Positions 43,704 through 53,579 of a stretch of 57,311 nt of DNA are shown here, in pieces. Within the stretch, counting starts at the first letter, position 1. Every line of letters begins with the position of its first letter. This stretch comes from CAIWXH01 sp964555675 (GTDB taxonomy: Bacteria; Chloroflexota; Chloroflexia; Chloroflexales; Chloroflexaceae), in assembly GCA_964555675.1 (NCBI GenBank), contig CAZKTU010000011.1, forward strand, positions 1 to 57,311, read 5' to 3'. The notes under the pieces were generated by a model. The model had not been told where the DNA came from. It saw nothing but the letters and a program-made list of their open reading frames with translations, and searched no databases. Position numbers and translations under genes: made by a program.

Positions 43704-45428
43704 TTACGCGGTGCGCATTGCCGCGGCGTCGGCCAGATCGAGCTCCTCGATGCTCTGCTTGCGCATCAGGAACTTCTGGATCTTGCCCGTGACGGTCATG
43801 GGGAAGTTTTCGACGAACTTCACATAGCGCGGAATCTTGAAGTGGGCAATCTGGCCCCTGCAGAAGGCCTTGATCTCCTCCTCGGTCGCGCTCTCGCCCG
43901 CCTTGAGCCGCACCCAGGCCATGATCTCTTCGCCATAGCGCGCGTCGGGCACGCCGATCACCTGCACGTCGGCGACCTTGGGGTGACCGTAGAGGAACTC
44001 CTCGACCTCGCGCGGGTAGACATTCTCGCCGCCGCGGATGATCATATCCTTGATCCGGCCGACGATATTGAGGTAGCCCTCCTCGTCCATGGTCGCCAGG
44101 TCGCCGGTATGCATCCAGCCGGCCGCGTCGATCGCCTTCGCCGTGGCCTCCGCATTGTTCCAGTAGCCCAGCATCACACTATAGCCGCGCGTGCAGAGCT
44201 CGCCCGTCTCGCCCCGCGGCACCAGCCTGCCGCTGGCCGGGTCGACGATCTTGACCTCGATGTGCGGGTGGACCTGCCCGACCGTGCCGACCTGTTTTTC
44301 GAGCGGCGCGCCGATGCGGGTCTGCGTGCTGACCGGGCTGGTCTCGGTCATGCCGTAGCAGATCTCGACCTCGCGCATATTCATCACCGATTGCACCCGC
44401 TTCATCACCTCGACCGGGCAGGGCGAGCCGGCCATGACCCCGGTGCGCAGGCTGCTCAGGTCGAAGCGCGCGAACTCGGGGTGGTCGAGCTCGGCGATGA
44501 ACATGGTCGGCACCCCGTACAGCGCCGTGGCCCGCTCCTCCTCGACCGCGCTCAGCACCGCCAGCGGCTCGAAGCCCTCGCTCGGGTAGATCATCGTCGC
44601 GCCGTGGGTGACGCAGCCGAGGTTGCCCATCACCATGCCAAAACAGTGGTACAACGGCACCGGGATGACCAGCCGGTCCCGCTCGCTGAAGTTCATCAGC
44701 TCGGCGACGAAGTAGCCGTTATTGAGGATGTTGTGATGGCTGAGGGTGGCGCCCTTCGGGAAGCCCGTGGTGCCCGAGGTGTACTGAATGTTGATCGGGT
44801 CGTCGAACTGCTGCTCGGCCTGACGCGCCGCCAGCTCGGCGGGGCGCACCGCCTCGGCGGCGGCCAGTAGCCCCTCCCAGGTCAGCATGCCCGGGGCGGC
44901 CTCGTCGCCCAGACGGATCACCGTGCGCAGCTCGGGCAGCCTGGCCGAGCGTAGGACCGGGGCGCCCTGTGCCCCGCTTGGGCGGGCCTCGTGCAGCTCG
45001 GGGGCCAGCTCGTAGAGCATGGCGCTGTAGTCCGAGGTGCGGAACTGCGCGGCGCTGATCAGCATGCTGCACCCCGACTGGTTGAGGGCGTACTCGAGCT
45101 CGCTGAGCCTGTAGGCCGGGTTAATATTGACCAGAATGGCCCCGATCTTGGCCGTGGCGAACTGGGTGATCGTCCACTCGGCGCGGTTGGGCGCCCAGAT
45201 CCCGATCCGCTCGCCCTTGCTCAGGCCGAGGGCCATGAGGCCGCGGGCGCAGCGGTCGACCTGCCCTTTGAGCTCGGCATAGCTGTAGCGCAGCCCCTGC
45301 TGACGGCAGACCAGGGCCTCGTTGGCGGGGAAGCGCGCAACCGTCTGGTCGAACATGTCGCCGATCGTCTCGCCAATGAGCGGCCGCTCACTCGGCCCGC
45401 TGACGTAGCTCCAGCGCGTCGTCTCCAT
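43704..45428 (-). CDS. Acyl-CoA synthetase (ACSF2-like)
   Basis: A 574-residue AMP-forming ligase that activates fatty acids as acyl-AMP and then acyl-CoA. The phosphate loop is YTSGTTGFPKGA, followed by YGMTETSPVS, the adenine motif GWMHTGDLATMDEEGYLNIVGR and the C-terminal lysine motif PMTVTGKIQKFLMR. The overall pattern (LIGETIGDMFDQTVARFPANEALV start) resembles ACSF2/medium-chain acyl-CoA synthetases. It would feed beta-oxidation with the acyl-CoA dehydrogenase near the start of the window, although the two genes are far apart. Confidence 0.92.
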   Translation of the reverse strand: METTRWSYVSGPSERPLIGETIGDMFDQTVARFPANEALVCRQQGLRYSYAELKGQVDRCARGLMALGLSKGERIGIWAPNRAEWTITQFATAKIGAILVNINPAYRLSELEYALNQSGCSMLISAAQFRTSDYSAMLYELAPELHEARPSGAQGAPVLRSARLPELRTVIRLGDEAAPGMLTWEGLLAAAEAVRPAELAARQAEQQFDDPINIQYTSGTTGFPKGATLSHHNILNNGYFVAELMNFSERDRLVIPVPLYHCFGMVMGNLGCVTHGATMIYPSEGFEPLAVLSAVEEERATALYGVPTMFIAELDHPEFARFDLSSLRTGVMAGSPCPVEVMKRVQSVMNMREVEICYGMTETSPVSTQTRIGAPLEKQVGTVGQVHPHIEVKIVDPASGRLVPRGETGELCTRGYSVMLGYWNNAEATAKAIDAAGWMHTGDLATMDEEGYLNIVGRIKDMIIRGGENVYPREVEEFLYGHPKVADVQVIGVPDARYGEEIMAWVRLKAGESATEEEIKAFCRGQIAHFKIPRYVKFVENFPMTVTGKIQKFLMRKQSIEELDLADAAAMRTA

Positions 45429-45537
45429 GGGTGCTCCTTCAGTGAGCGATTCTGCTTGTGGGTCGCCGCCTCAGGTGTTATAGTGCATGGTAACAGATTT
45501 TTTATCAGCGCGGCGATGTCGCCGCAGGACAGCAGGC

Positions 45538-45571
45538 AGCGCGGGCCGGCCCCTCAGGGTCTGCCCGCGCT
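45538..45571 (+). terminator. Hairpin in leader of zinc-ribbon gene
   Basis: AGCGCGGGC (45538-45546) pairs with GCCCGCGCT (45563-45571), followed by TTGTGTTT. It is 28 nt before ATG 45600 and upstream DNA is divergent, so it could be an attenuator or chance. Confidence 0.4.
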
Positions 45572-45599
45572 TTGTGTTTCTCAGAAGGGAGCACCTCCG

Positions 45600-45815
45600 A
45601 TGCCCACCCGCCCCGCCCCTGACTCCGACGGCGAGACCTCCACCTGCCCGGCCTGCGGCGCGCCCCTCGAGGCCGAGGAGCGCCTGTTGCGCTGCCCCGA
45701 GCACGGCCTGTTCTTCCGCTACGGGCCCCGCCTGCTGGTCCGCATCCCCATCGAGCGCGAGGTCGGCGAGGACCTGCTGCCCTGGCAGTCGATGGCTGAG
45801 CGCGCCGACGTGTAG
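45600..45815 (+). CDS. 71-aa zinc-ribbon protein
   Basis: A small protein with a CPAC...CPEH pattern (about residues 16-33), a likely single zinc knuckle, flanked by an acidic start and a strand-rich end (YGPRLLVRIPIEREVGEDLL). GGGAG 9 nt before ATG 45600 supports translation. It recalls small Trm112/YcaR-like or ribosome-associated zinc ribbons, but the family is not certain. It converges on the TPM-domain gene. Confidence 0.65.
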   Translation: MPTRPAPDSDGETSTCPACGAPLEAEERLLRCPEHGLFFRYGPRLLVRIPIEREVGEDLLPWQSMAERADV

Positions 45816-45864
45816 TGCGCGGCCGTCGCCACGCTCGATCTGAGCGCAGCGACGGCGCCGCCCG

Positions 45865-48602
45865 CTACCATCCCCCGCCCCCGCCGCCTCCGCCGCCGAA
45901 GCTGCCGCCCCCGCCGCCGCCGCCGAAGCTGCCGCCCCCGCCGCCGAAGCTGCCCCAGGACGGGCCCGAGCTGCCGCCGCCGCTCCCGCCGCTCCAGCTG
46001 CCGCTGCCGCCCCAGCCGCCGCCCATGATGATCACCGGACCCATGCCGCCGCCGCGCGGGCGGTTCAGGCGGCTGCGGATCTCGTCGGCCACATCGTTGG
46101 CGGTCTGGGTGATCGCGCGGGCGTCCTCGACCGTGCGGGCCAGCTCGGCCTCGCCGCTGATCGGCAGGCGAATGCTGTCGAAGGCGCTGCGGGCCTGGCT
46201 GAGCCGCTGGCGGGCGTTGCTCGGCGCCGCGCCCCCGGCCTGCGCCAGCAGCAGCTCGGCCTGCTCGAGGGCCGTCTTCGCCGCGGCCAGTTCGCCGTTC
46301 AGGTCGGCTCGCAGCTTCTCGAGGCGCTGGGCGTCCTCGTAGGCGGCGCCGTAGACCTTCTGGCTCTCCGCCTGCAGGGCGGTATAGGCCGCCAGGGCTT
46401 GCTCGAGGGCCTTGCGCCGGGCCTCCTCGTCGAGCTGGGCCGCCCGCTTGTCGAGGGCCTGGGCCTGCTCGTAGCGCTGGACCAGGGCCTTCACCGCCGC
46501 GAGCGAAGCCGGGGTGATATCGGCGTCGCGCAGGTTGACGAACTTGGCGATCTTGGTCACCTCGCCGTTGACCAGGGGGCGCAGCTTCTCGACCTGCTGG
46601 CGCAGCTTCGCCATCGTCTCGGCCTCGCTGCGCGCGCCCGCCAGGGCCGCGTCGGCCAGCTGGTCGGCCGCCGTCGCCGCCGCGGCCAGCTTCAGCCAGT
46701 CGGGCTTCGGCTTGCCGGCCTCGGCCCGCGCGATCGTCAGCTGGGCCTCGGCCTCGGCGAGCTGGGCCTCGGGGGCCTTGCCCACGTCGGGGTCGTTGCT
46801 CTTCACGAACTCGTGGCCGGCCACCAGGCTGCGCTCGGCCTCGTCGAGCAGGCCGCGGGCCGCGTCGCGGGCGGCCTCCAGGTCGCGCAGGCGGGTCACA
46901 ATCGTGTCCACCAGTCGGTCGACGAAGTCCAGCTCCTGGCTGGCCCCGTCGAGGCTCTCCTTGGCGGCGTAGAAGGCCTGAGCCTCCATGGTATTGCTCT
47001 GGCGCGCCAGCTCCCAGTGGTGCTGAGCCCGCTCGGCGGCGGCCTGGGCCTCGCTGCCGTTGCCCCTGATGTCGCTCCAGCTGCTCTCGGCGAACTCGTC
47101 GACCATGTCGAAGGTGCGCCGGCCCTCGGCGATCAGCGCGGGGGCCTTGCGGCCGCGGGCCTCGAGCTCGGCCAGGCGGCGCTCGTTCTCGGCCCGCAGG
47201 GCCGGCGCGCCGCTGCCCGAGGCGATGCCCTGCTCGAGCTTCGCCTGGGCCGTGTCGAGGTGCGGCGTTGCCGCTGCGGGCCCGCTCGACTGCAGGGCGT
47301 CGGCCGCCCCGCCCAGGGCCGCCTCGCTCTCGGCGAGGGCCGCCTCGGCGGCGTCGAGCCTGTAGCCCTCGGCCGTGACGGCCTGGGCCGCCTCGCGCTC
47401 GGCCCCGATCCCCGTCTGAATCGCGCCGAAACGCTCGGCCGCGGCCGCGATCTGCGCTGCGCTCTCCGACGCTGCCCTGGCGTGCGCGGTGGCCTCTGTG
47501 GCGTTGTACACGCCCAGGGCCGCCTCTGCACGCTCAACCAGCTGCTGGGCCGGGGCGAGGGCCGCCGCTTGATCGGCGATCGCCTCACCTAGGGCCGTCA
47601 GCTGGCCGGCAGCGCCGGCTAGGCTTTTTTTGCGCGGTCGGTCTCCTCGCGCGCCTGGCGCATCTGCTCGTCGAGCCTGGCCCGCAGCTCCTCGACGGCT
47701 TTGAGCTGCTCGGAGGCCTGCTGGGCCTCGGCCTGCACCTGCGTGTAGCCCGCCGCCGCCTGCTCCAGCTGCTCGTTGGTGGGCTTCTCGTAGCGGTCGA
47801 GCTGCTCGCCGATGTCGTCGAACTGCTCCTGGACCTTGGTGAAGCTGGCGCTGGCGCGTTGTTGCAGCTTCTGGATCTCGCCGATATCGGCGGGGCTGTA
47901 CGAGACCTTGTCGAACTTGGCCTTCTCGGCGGCGTCCTTGAAGCGGCGGCCCAGGTCGGCGATCAGCGCTCCGGCCCCCTCGCGGGCGTCTTTCAGCTTC
48001 TGCTGCGCGTCGGCGCGCGTCTTCGCGGTGCGTCTGCGGCTTAAGAACACCGCGCCGCCCGCGCCTGCGGCCGCTAGACCGCCGACGCCCAGCACGATCG
48101 GGGTGGGGTCGAAGTTGATGTTGGTGCCGCCGCCGGGCACGGGCGGGTTCTCGATCGCGCCGTTGATCGCGCTCAGGGCTGCGGTGACGCCGCGGGTGAA
48201 GTCGCCGTCCGAGAGGCCCGGGTTCAACTGGCCCTGGCGGATGACCTCGTAGTTGTCGTTGACCGAGAGCGCGTCGCTCCACTGGTCGCCGAAGGCGATG
48301 CTGCTGAAGCGGTCATTCACCGCCACGTAGATGCCGACCACATTCGAGAGCAGGGCCCCGTCGCCGCGGGCCAGGCCGTCGTCGACCAGGCGCTCGACGA
48401 AGTCGTTCTGGTCGCCATTGTCGACCACATAGACGGCGACGGTTGCGCCCTTGTTGACGAGGGGGCGGGCGGCCTGCTGGACGGTGCTCTGGTCGAGACG
48501 TCCGCCAGGGTCGTCAATGATGACCCGGCCCTGGGCCAGGGCCGGTGTCGCCAGCAGCAGCAAGATGGCCGCGGCGACGACGAAGCGAAACAGATGGCGC
48601 AC
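45865..48602 (-). CDS. TPM-domain coiled-coil protein, -1 frameshift required
   Basis: Two overlapping frames together encode a 912-residue protein. Frame 0 runs from ATG 48602 for 327 codons: signal peptide (FVVAAAILLLLATPALAQ), a TPM domain (about 25-150, VAVYVVDNGDQNDFVERL), a membrane helix (IVLGVGGLAAAGAGGAVFLS), then coiled coil, ending RAKKA-stop at 47619. The -1 frame continues the same coiled coil without a break (RAKK then SLAGAAGQL) for 586 residues, ending in the Gly/Ser/Trp-rich tail typical of TPM proteins (SFGGGGG repeats, final W). The shift point is an A7 run at 47625-47631. TPM proteins sit in membranes and some act in photosystem or stress repair. Either programmed frameshifting yields a long and a short form, or an indel is present. 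Confidence 0.82.
47605..47647 (-). promoter_or_regulatory. Candidate -1 frameshift signal
   Basis: Minus strand: AGGAG (47647-47643), 11 nt, slippery A-AAA-AAA in frame GCA AAA AAA (47631-47625), the frame-0 stop TAG one codon later, and a hairpin GCCGGC-GCT-GCCGGC (47619-47605) starting 5 nt after the slip site. CCTAG/CTAGG (47619-47623 and 47588-47592) may close a larger stem. Confidence 0.6.
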
Positions 48603-48625
48603 GGCGAGTATCCTCCGGGCTAAGG

Positions 48626-49546
48626 TTATGGGCTCGGAGCGGGCAGGTCGCGGGCCCCCGCGGGCGCGACAATGGCGACGGGCTCGGCGAAGCCGGAAAG
48701 CCCCAGGCGCAGGTCGTAGTTGTAGGGGGCCGGCTGCTCGCCCGCCGTCGTCCCGGCGAACGCGAGCTCGAGGGCGTGCAGGTAGCCGTCCTCGCAGATG
48801 ATCATGCTCGACTCGGCCTCGGCGATGCGGCTCGGCTCCGCATCCACGGGCAGGCCGCTCTGGGCGAGACTCCTGAGCAGCTCGAGAGTGGCGGGACGGT
48901 CGCCCTCGTAGCGGGTGCAGCCCTGGCCGTCCAGGGTGACTGCGCCGCCGCTGGTGTAGCCCGAGAAGTCGGGGTTCGAGCGGGCCAGGGCCCCGGCGGT
49001 GCTGTCGAGGTTCACCGGCGGGGCGGTCATGGTCGCCTGGGCCGGGGTGAGCCTGTACCAGACGGCCTCGGGTGCGCCGAGCAGAGGGATGGGGCCGCGC
49101 ACGTAGCTGACCCCGTCGACACGCATGGCCTGCAGCCCCGCCGCCGGGTCGGCCGCCAGCATCGCCGCCACCAGGCCGGTGAGTTGGTAGCTGTAGTCCT
49201 CGCCGGCGAAGTCGCCCACCAGGGTGAGCAGATTCGCCTGCTGGCTGCCGGCCGGGGCCGAGGGCAGCGCGCCCGCGCCCTCCACCACCAGGTTCATGCT
49301 GTAGCTGTCGGCGCTCGCGCTCTGGCGCAGGGCCGCGCCAATCGGGTCGTCCTCGGCCGCCGCCGCCGTGGCCGTAGGCGCCGGGGTGGCCGTCGGGGCG
49401 GGCGTCGGCGTCGCCGTGGGCGCCGGCGTTGCGCTGGGCGCCGGCGTTATCGTGGGCGCCTGGGCGGCCGGCGGAGCGCAGGCGCCCAGCAGCAGCAGGG
49501 TCAGCATGAGCAGACAGACACGCCGCAGCCCTAATTCATCCCTCAT
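48626..49546 (-). CDS. Lipoprotein with TPAP-rich linker
   Basis: A 306-residue exported lipoprotein. The signal peptide VCLLMLTLLLLGACAPP ends in a lipobox (LGAC), so the Cys is lipidated. A 40-residue linker of Thr-Pro-Ala repeats follows. The globular part (about 70-306) contains beta-rich segments (SYSMNLVVEGAG, YSYQLTGLVAAML, MRVDGVSYVRGPI) with the shape of LppX/LprG-like or similar lipoproteins, but no family is certain. The start at 49546 lies in a GGGATGA-repeat leader and has several nearby ATG codons. It stands 23 nt before the TPM gene on the same strand and may be co-transcribed with it. Confidence 0.72.
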   Translation of the reverse strand: MRDELGLRRVCLLMLTLLLLGACAPPAAQAPTITPAPSATPAPTATPTPAPTATPAPTATAAAAEDDPIGAALRQSASADSYSMNLVVEGAGALPSAPAGSQQANLLTLVGDFAGEDYSYQLTGLVAAMLAADPAAGLQAMRVDGVSYVRGPIPLLGAPEAVWYRLTPAQATMTAPPVNLDSTAGALARSNPDFSGYTSGGAVTLDGQGCTRYEGDRPATLELLRSLAQSGLPVDAEPSRIAEAESSMIICEDGYLHALELAFAGTTAGEQPAPYNYDLRLGLSGFAEPVAIVAPAGARDLPAPSP

Positions 49547-49556
49547 CCTTCATCCC

Positions 49557-50696
<1,140 letters not shown>

Positions 50697-50731
50697 CGTC
50701 GCCTCCCTGAACTGCTGGGCGCTGCGCCCGG

Positions 50732-50740
50732 ATTATAGCA
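50732..50740 (-). promoter_or_regulatory. Extended -10 promoter of transsulfuration gene
   Basis: Minus strand TGC-TATAAT, TATAAT at 50732-50737. No clear -35. Confidence 0.55.
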
Positions 50741-50767
50741 CGGCGGCCACGCCCGCCGCCGCCGATG

Positions 50768-50773
50768 TATAAT
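50768..50773 (+). promoter_or_regulatory. -10 element of small membrane gene
   Basis: TATAAT on the plus strand, 90 nt before ATG 50863 and back to back with the divergent -10 at 50732. No good -35; a second -10-like GTATCAT lies near 50820. Confidence 0.4.
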
Positions 50774-50862
50774 GGTTTATATTCGCCCGCGCGCGCATTG
50801 CGCTACAGGTCAAGGCGCGGTATCATATGTCACAGAGCCGCAGTTAGAAAGGCAGGGCCGCG

Positions 50863-51054
50863 ATGGATGGCTGGATCATGTTCGGCATCATGTTCTTCGT
50901 GATCGTCGCCCAGGGCCTGCTCTGGGCCTGGGTCTTCATCGAGCGCCGCCGCAAGGTGCCCGACGTGAAGATCATGAACCTGCGCGAGCTCTACGACGCA
51001 AGCCGCCGCGGTATCGACGAGTACTATCGCCGGCTCACCAAACGCCCCCGCTAG
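50863..51054 (+). CDS. 63-aa membrane protein
   Basis: One N-terminal hydrophobic helix (MFGIMFFVIVAQGLLWAWVF) followed by a basic, helical cytoplasmic tail (RRRKVPDVKIMNLRELYDA, then YYRRLTKRPR). It is a small bitopic protein of unknown family. AGAAAGG lies about 10 nt before ATG 50863. It is monocistronic and followed by a hairpin terminator. Confidence 0.6.
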   Translation: MDGWIMFGIMFFVIVAQGLLWAWVFIERRRKVPDVKIMNLRELYDASRRGIDEYYRRLTKRPR

Positions 51055-51075
51055 CGGGCAGCGCGCAGGTTGCAC

Positions 51076-51105
51076 AGGAGGGGCCCGGCCCCTCCTGCGC
51101 TCTTT
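51076..51105. terminator. Hairpin terminator
   Basis: AGGAGGGG (51076-51083) pairs with CCCCTCCT (51089-51096), then GCGCTCTTT. It separates the small membrane gene from the convergent Crp/Fnr gene. Confidence 0.7.
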
Positions 51106-51805
51106 ACCGGTTCGCCAACCGCTGCAACTGGGCCAGATCGGTCAGGGCGATCGCGTCGTCCTCGATGCGGATCACCCCCGCCTCGCGTAGCTCGCCGATC
51201 GCCTTGGTCACGGTCTCGCGGTACGAGCCGATCATCTCGGCCAGTTGCTGGTGGGTGTAGCGCACCACGCTCGGCGGCACCGCCGGCTGGCGCTGCCCGG
51301 CCGGCACGCCCGCCAGGTTGAGCAGCACGCTGGCCAGGCGCTGGGGCACGCTCTTGAAGGCGATGTCGGCCAGCTTGTTCTCCATGGCCCGCAGGCGCTG
51401 GCCCATCAGCTCCATGAAGGCGATCGCGACCTGGGGGTAGCGCTCGAGGATGCGCCGCAGGGTGTCGCGCCCGATCACGCCGATCACACACTCGATCATG
51501 GCCTCGGCGAAGGTGTCGTGGAGCCACTGCCCCACCAGGGTCATCTCGCCGAAGATCGTCACTGGCTCGAGCACCATCAGGGTCAGGGCCCGCCCCTCGG
51601 GCGAGAGCTTGTAGATCCGCACGCGCCCGGCCCGCAGCACAAAGAGCTGCTCGCCGGCCTCGTTGGGCGAGTGAAAGATCTGCCCCGGCGGGTAGACGTT
51701 GTAGGCGATCAGGCGCTCGACCTCGGCCCGCTCGCGGGGGGCCAGCCCGCGGAAGATGTCGCCCGCAGCGACGTAGTGGATGGCCGGGTCGTCGGGAGTG
51801 CTCAT
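51104..51805 (-). CDS. Crp/Fnr-family regulator
   Basis: A 233-residue regulator with a cyclic-nucleotide-binding beta-roll (about 15-130; YPPGQIFHSPNEAGEQLFVL) and a C-terminal HTH (YTHQQLAEMIGSYRETVTKA). No Cys cluster is present, so it is not an Fe-S Fnr. The phosphate-cassette arginine typical of cAMP binding is not evident (FGEMTLVGQWLHDTF replaces FGE.aLl...pR.a), so the ligand is uncertain. Its ATG overlaps the argB stop by 4 nt (ATGA), so the two are translationally coupled. Confidence 0.9.
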   Translation of the reverse strand: MSTPDDPAIHYVAAGDIFRGLAPRERAEVERLIAYNVYPPGQIFHSPNEAGEQLFVLRAGRVRIYKLSPEGRALTLMVLEPVTIFGEMTLVGQWLHDTFAEAMIECVIGVIGRDTLRRILERYPQVAIAFMELMGQRLRAMENKLADIAFKSVPQRLASVLLNLAGVPAGQRQPAVPPSVVRYTHQQLAEMIGSYRETVTKAIGELREAGVIRIEDDAIALTDLAQLQRLANR

Positions 51806-52548
51806 AGAAATCGTGTCCCGCCAGCGGCGAAGCCCTCCAGGTTTGTGATTCGGGCCGAGGCCGCCCCGGCCGCGAGGGCTGCGAGGGCCGCCCGCACCTT
51901 CGGAATCATGCCGCCGCTGATCGAGCCGTCGGCGATCGCCGCCTCTACGGCGGCCCGGTCGAGCTGCGGGGCCACCTGGCCGCCGAGGATCACGCCCGGC
52001 ACATTACTTACGAACACCAGCTCGGCCCCGCCCAGGGCCGCAGCGATGGCCTGGGCGATCATATCGGCGTTGACGTTATAGCTCAGGCCGTCGGCCGCGC
52101 CCAGGGCCACCGGCGCGAAGACCGGCAGCCAGCCCTGGCCGAGCATCGCCCTGATCGCCACGGCGTCGACCGCGGTCACCACCCCCACGCGCCCCAGATC
52201 GGCGCCGCCCGGGCGGTGCGGGTCGCAGCGCAGCAGGCCCAGGTCGATCCCGCTCAGTCCGAGGGCCCGGGCCCCGGCGCCAACCAGGCTCGCAACCACC
52301 CGTTGGTTGATCGTGCCGCAGACCACCCGCTGCATTACCGCCATGGCCTCGGGCGAGGTGACTCGCAGGCCCTCGATAAACTCGACCGGCAGCCCCTCGC
52401 GATCCAGGGCCGCCGTGATCTCTTTGCCCCCGCCGTGGACCAGCACCAGCGGCCCGCGAAACTCGGCCACGGCCGCGCTGAGACCCGCCAGAAAGGCCGG
52501 CTCATCGAGCTCGTTGCCGCCCACCTTGACGACCGTCGTGCGCTCCAC
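51802..52548 (-). CDS. argB: Acetylglutamate kinase
   Basis: A 248-residue amino acid kinase. It shows VVKVGGNELDEP at the start, LVLVHGGGKEITAALDREG, the strand LGLSGIDLGLL, YNVNADMIAQAIAAALGGAELV and SGGMIPKVRAAL. ArgB phosphorylates N-acetylglutamate in arginine synthesis; LysZ of the aminoadipate route is close and cannot be ruled out. I chose GTG 52548 because GGAGGAG lies 9 nt upstream and the fold starts there; an in-frame ATG at 52587 has no ribosome site. Its stop is shared with the start of the Crp/Fnr gene, an unusual pairing. Confidence 0.88.
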   Translation of the reverse strand: MERTTVVKVGGNELDEPAFLAGLSAAVAEFRGPLVLVHGGGKEITAALDREGLPVEFIEGLRVTSPEAMAVMQRVVCGTINQRVVASLVGAGARALGLSGIDLGLLRCDPHRPGGADLGRVGVVTAVDAVAIRAMLGQGWLPVFAPVALGAADGLSYNVNADMIAQAIAAALGGAELVFVSNVPGVILGGQVAPQLDRAAVEAAIADGSISGGMIPKVRAALAALAAGAASARITNLEGFAAGGTRFL

Positions 52549-52594
52549 CGTTGCTCGCTCCTCCGCTCCCAGGTTTCGCTTCAGCATAACAACG

Positions 52595-52612
52595 ATTGCT
52601 CGATCGCGCAAT
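52595..52612. promoter_or_regulatory. Imperfect 18-bp palindrome upstream of argB
   Basis: ATTGC and GCAAT arms around CGATCG (one mismatched pair). It lies between the stop of the membrane protein and the argB start, and could be an operator. It does not match the known ARG box. Confidence 0.35.
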
Positions 52613-52617
52613 ATTGG

Positions 52618-53577
52618 CTATAGCCCCGTCTCCACCGTGTCGCCGCGCTGCGCAAAGAGCAGCTCCATCGAGGCCCGCAGCTCCTCCCCGTCGCGCTCGG
52701 CGCGGCGCCGCCTGAAGAGCAGGGCCATCCAGATCGGGAGGAGCGGGGCCGCCGCCGCGACTCCGATCACCCAGGCTGCGGCCGCGATCGCGCGGGCCAC
52801 GGGCGACTCAGGCCCCAGCAGGAAGAGGGCCGGCAGCGGCGCCAGCAGGCCGATCGCCAGGGTCGCCGCCAGGGCGGCCGCCCCGAAGACCAGGCTCGCG
52901 CAGATGAAGGTCAGCAGGTTCTGCCCCAGCCTGTAGCCCAGCATGTCCAGGCTGCGCTGCACCGTCGCGCCGAAACGCGCCCGCTCCTGCACAAATGGTT
53001 GCATCGCGTAGACCGCGCTCCCGTAGACCGCGCCGTTGAGCACCAGGCTCGCCGCGTAGAGGCCCAGGAAGGCGATTACGCTGACCGCGATCGCCAGGGC
53101 CGCGGCCGCCCCGCCCAGGGCGCCGCCCGCCTCGAAGGTGGCCGCGAAGGCCACGCTGCTTACGCCGACCAGCAGATAGCCGATACAGATGCAGCCCGTG
53201 CTGAGTGTGCTGACCGCGATGCTCGCCGCCATCATGAAGATCGTGCCGTAGCAGCCCATGCCGGCCACCCGCAGGGGGCCGATCGCCAGGGCTCGTCGCA
53301 CGCTGACCGGCTCTCCGTCGGCGGCCATGGACGCCGCCCGGCTCAGGGCGCCCATCACATACAGACTCAAGGGCAACCCGCCGACGAGGCTCGCCAGGAG
53401 CAGCAGGGCCCCCAGCCCCGACTCCAGCCAGTCGGCCGCCAGAAAGAGCGCGGCGGCGACGAGCCCGACGGGCGCCGCGGCAATCATGGCCAGCAGCAGC
53501 AGGCGCGTGAAGCCGCGCCGATACAGGCTCACGCCTTCGTCGAGCAGCTCCATGATCGGGGTGAAGGTCTGGCCCAT
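52618..53577 (-). CDS. Multi-pass membrane protein
   Basis: A 319-residue protein with about six membrane helices and basic C-terminal tail (MALLFRRRRAERDGEELRA). The first 25 residues (PIMELLDEGVSLYRRGFTRL) look like the start of glycerophosphoryl diester phosphodiesterase-type membrane domains (DUF7544/GlpQ-associated), which is only a guess. It starts 2 nt after the DUF4350 gene stop, so it is co-transcribed with the DUF4129/DUF4350 pair. Function unknown. Confidence 0.7.
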   Translation of the reverse strand: MGQTFTPIMELLDEGVSLYRRGFTRLLLLAMIAAAPVGLVAAALFLAADWLESGLGALLLLASLVGGLPLSLYVMGALSRAASMAADGEPVSVRRALAIGPLRVAGMGCYGTIFMMAASIAVSTLSTGCICIGYLLVGVSSVAFAATFEAGGALGGAAAALAIAVSVIAFLGLYAASLVLNGAVYGSAVYAMQPFVQERARFGATVQRSLDMLGYRLGQNLLTFICASLVFGAAALAATLAIGLLAPLPALFLLGPESPVARAIAAAAWVIGVAAAAPLLPIWMALLFRRRRAERDGEELRASMELLFAQRGDTVETGL

Positions 53578-53579
53578 GG

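Noticed and set aside
46399..47592. 397-codon open frame antisense to the TPM protein
   Set aside because: Shadow of the coiled-coil coding region; leucine/glycine-rich translation without motif.
45865..48602. TPM locus as an ordinary pseudogene
   Set aside because: Both halves lack other lesions and the shift site carries a complete frameshift signal; a sequencing error remains the main alternative.
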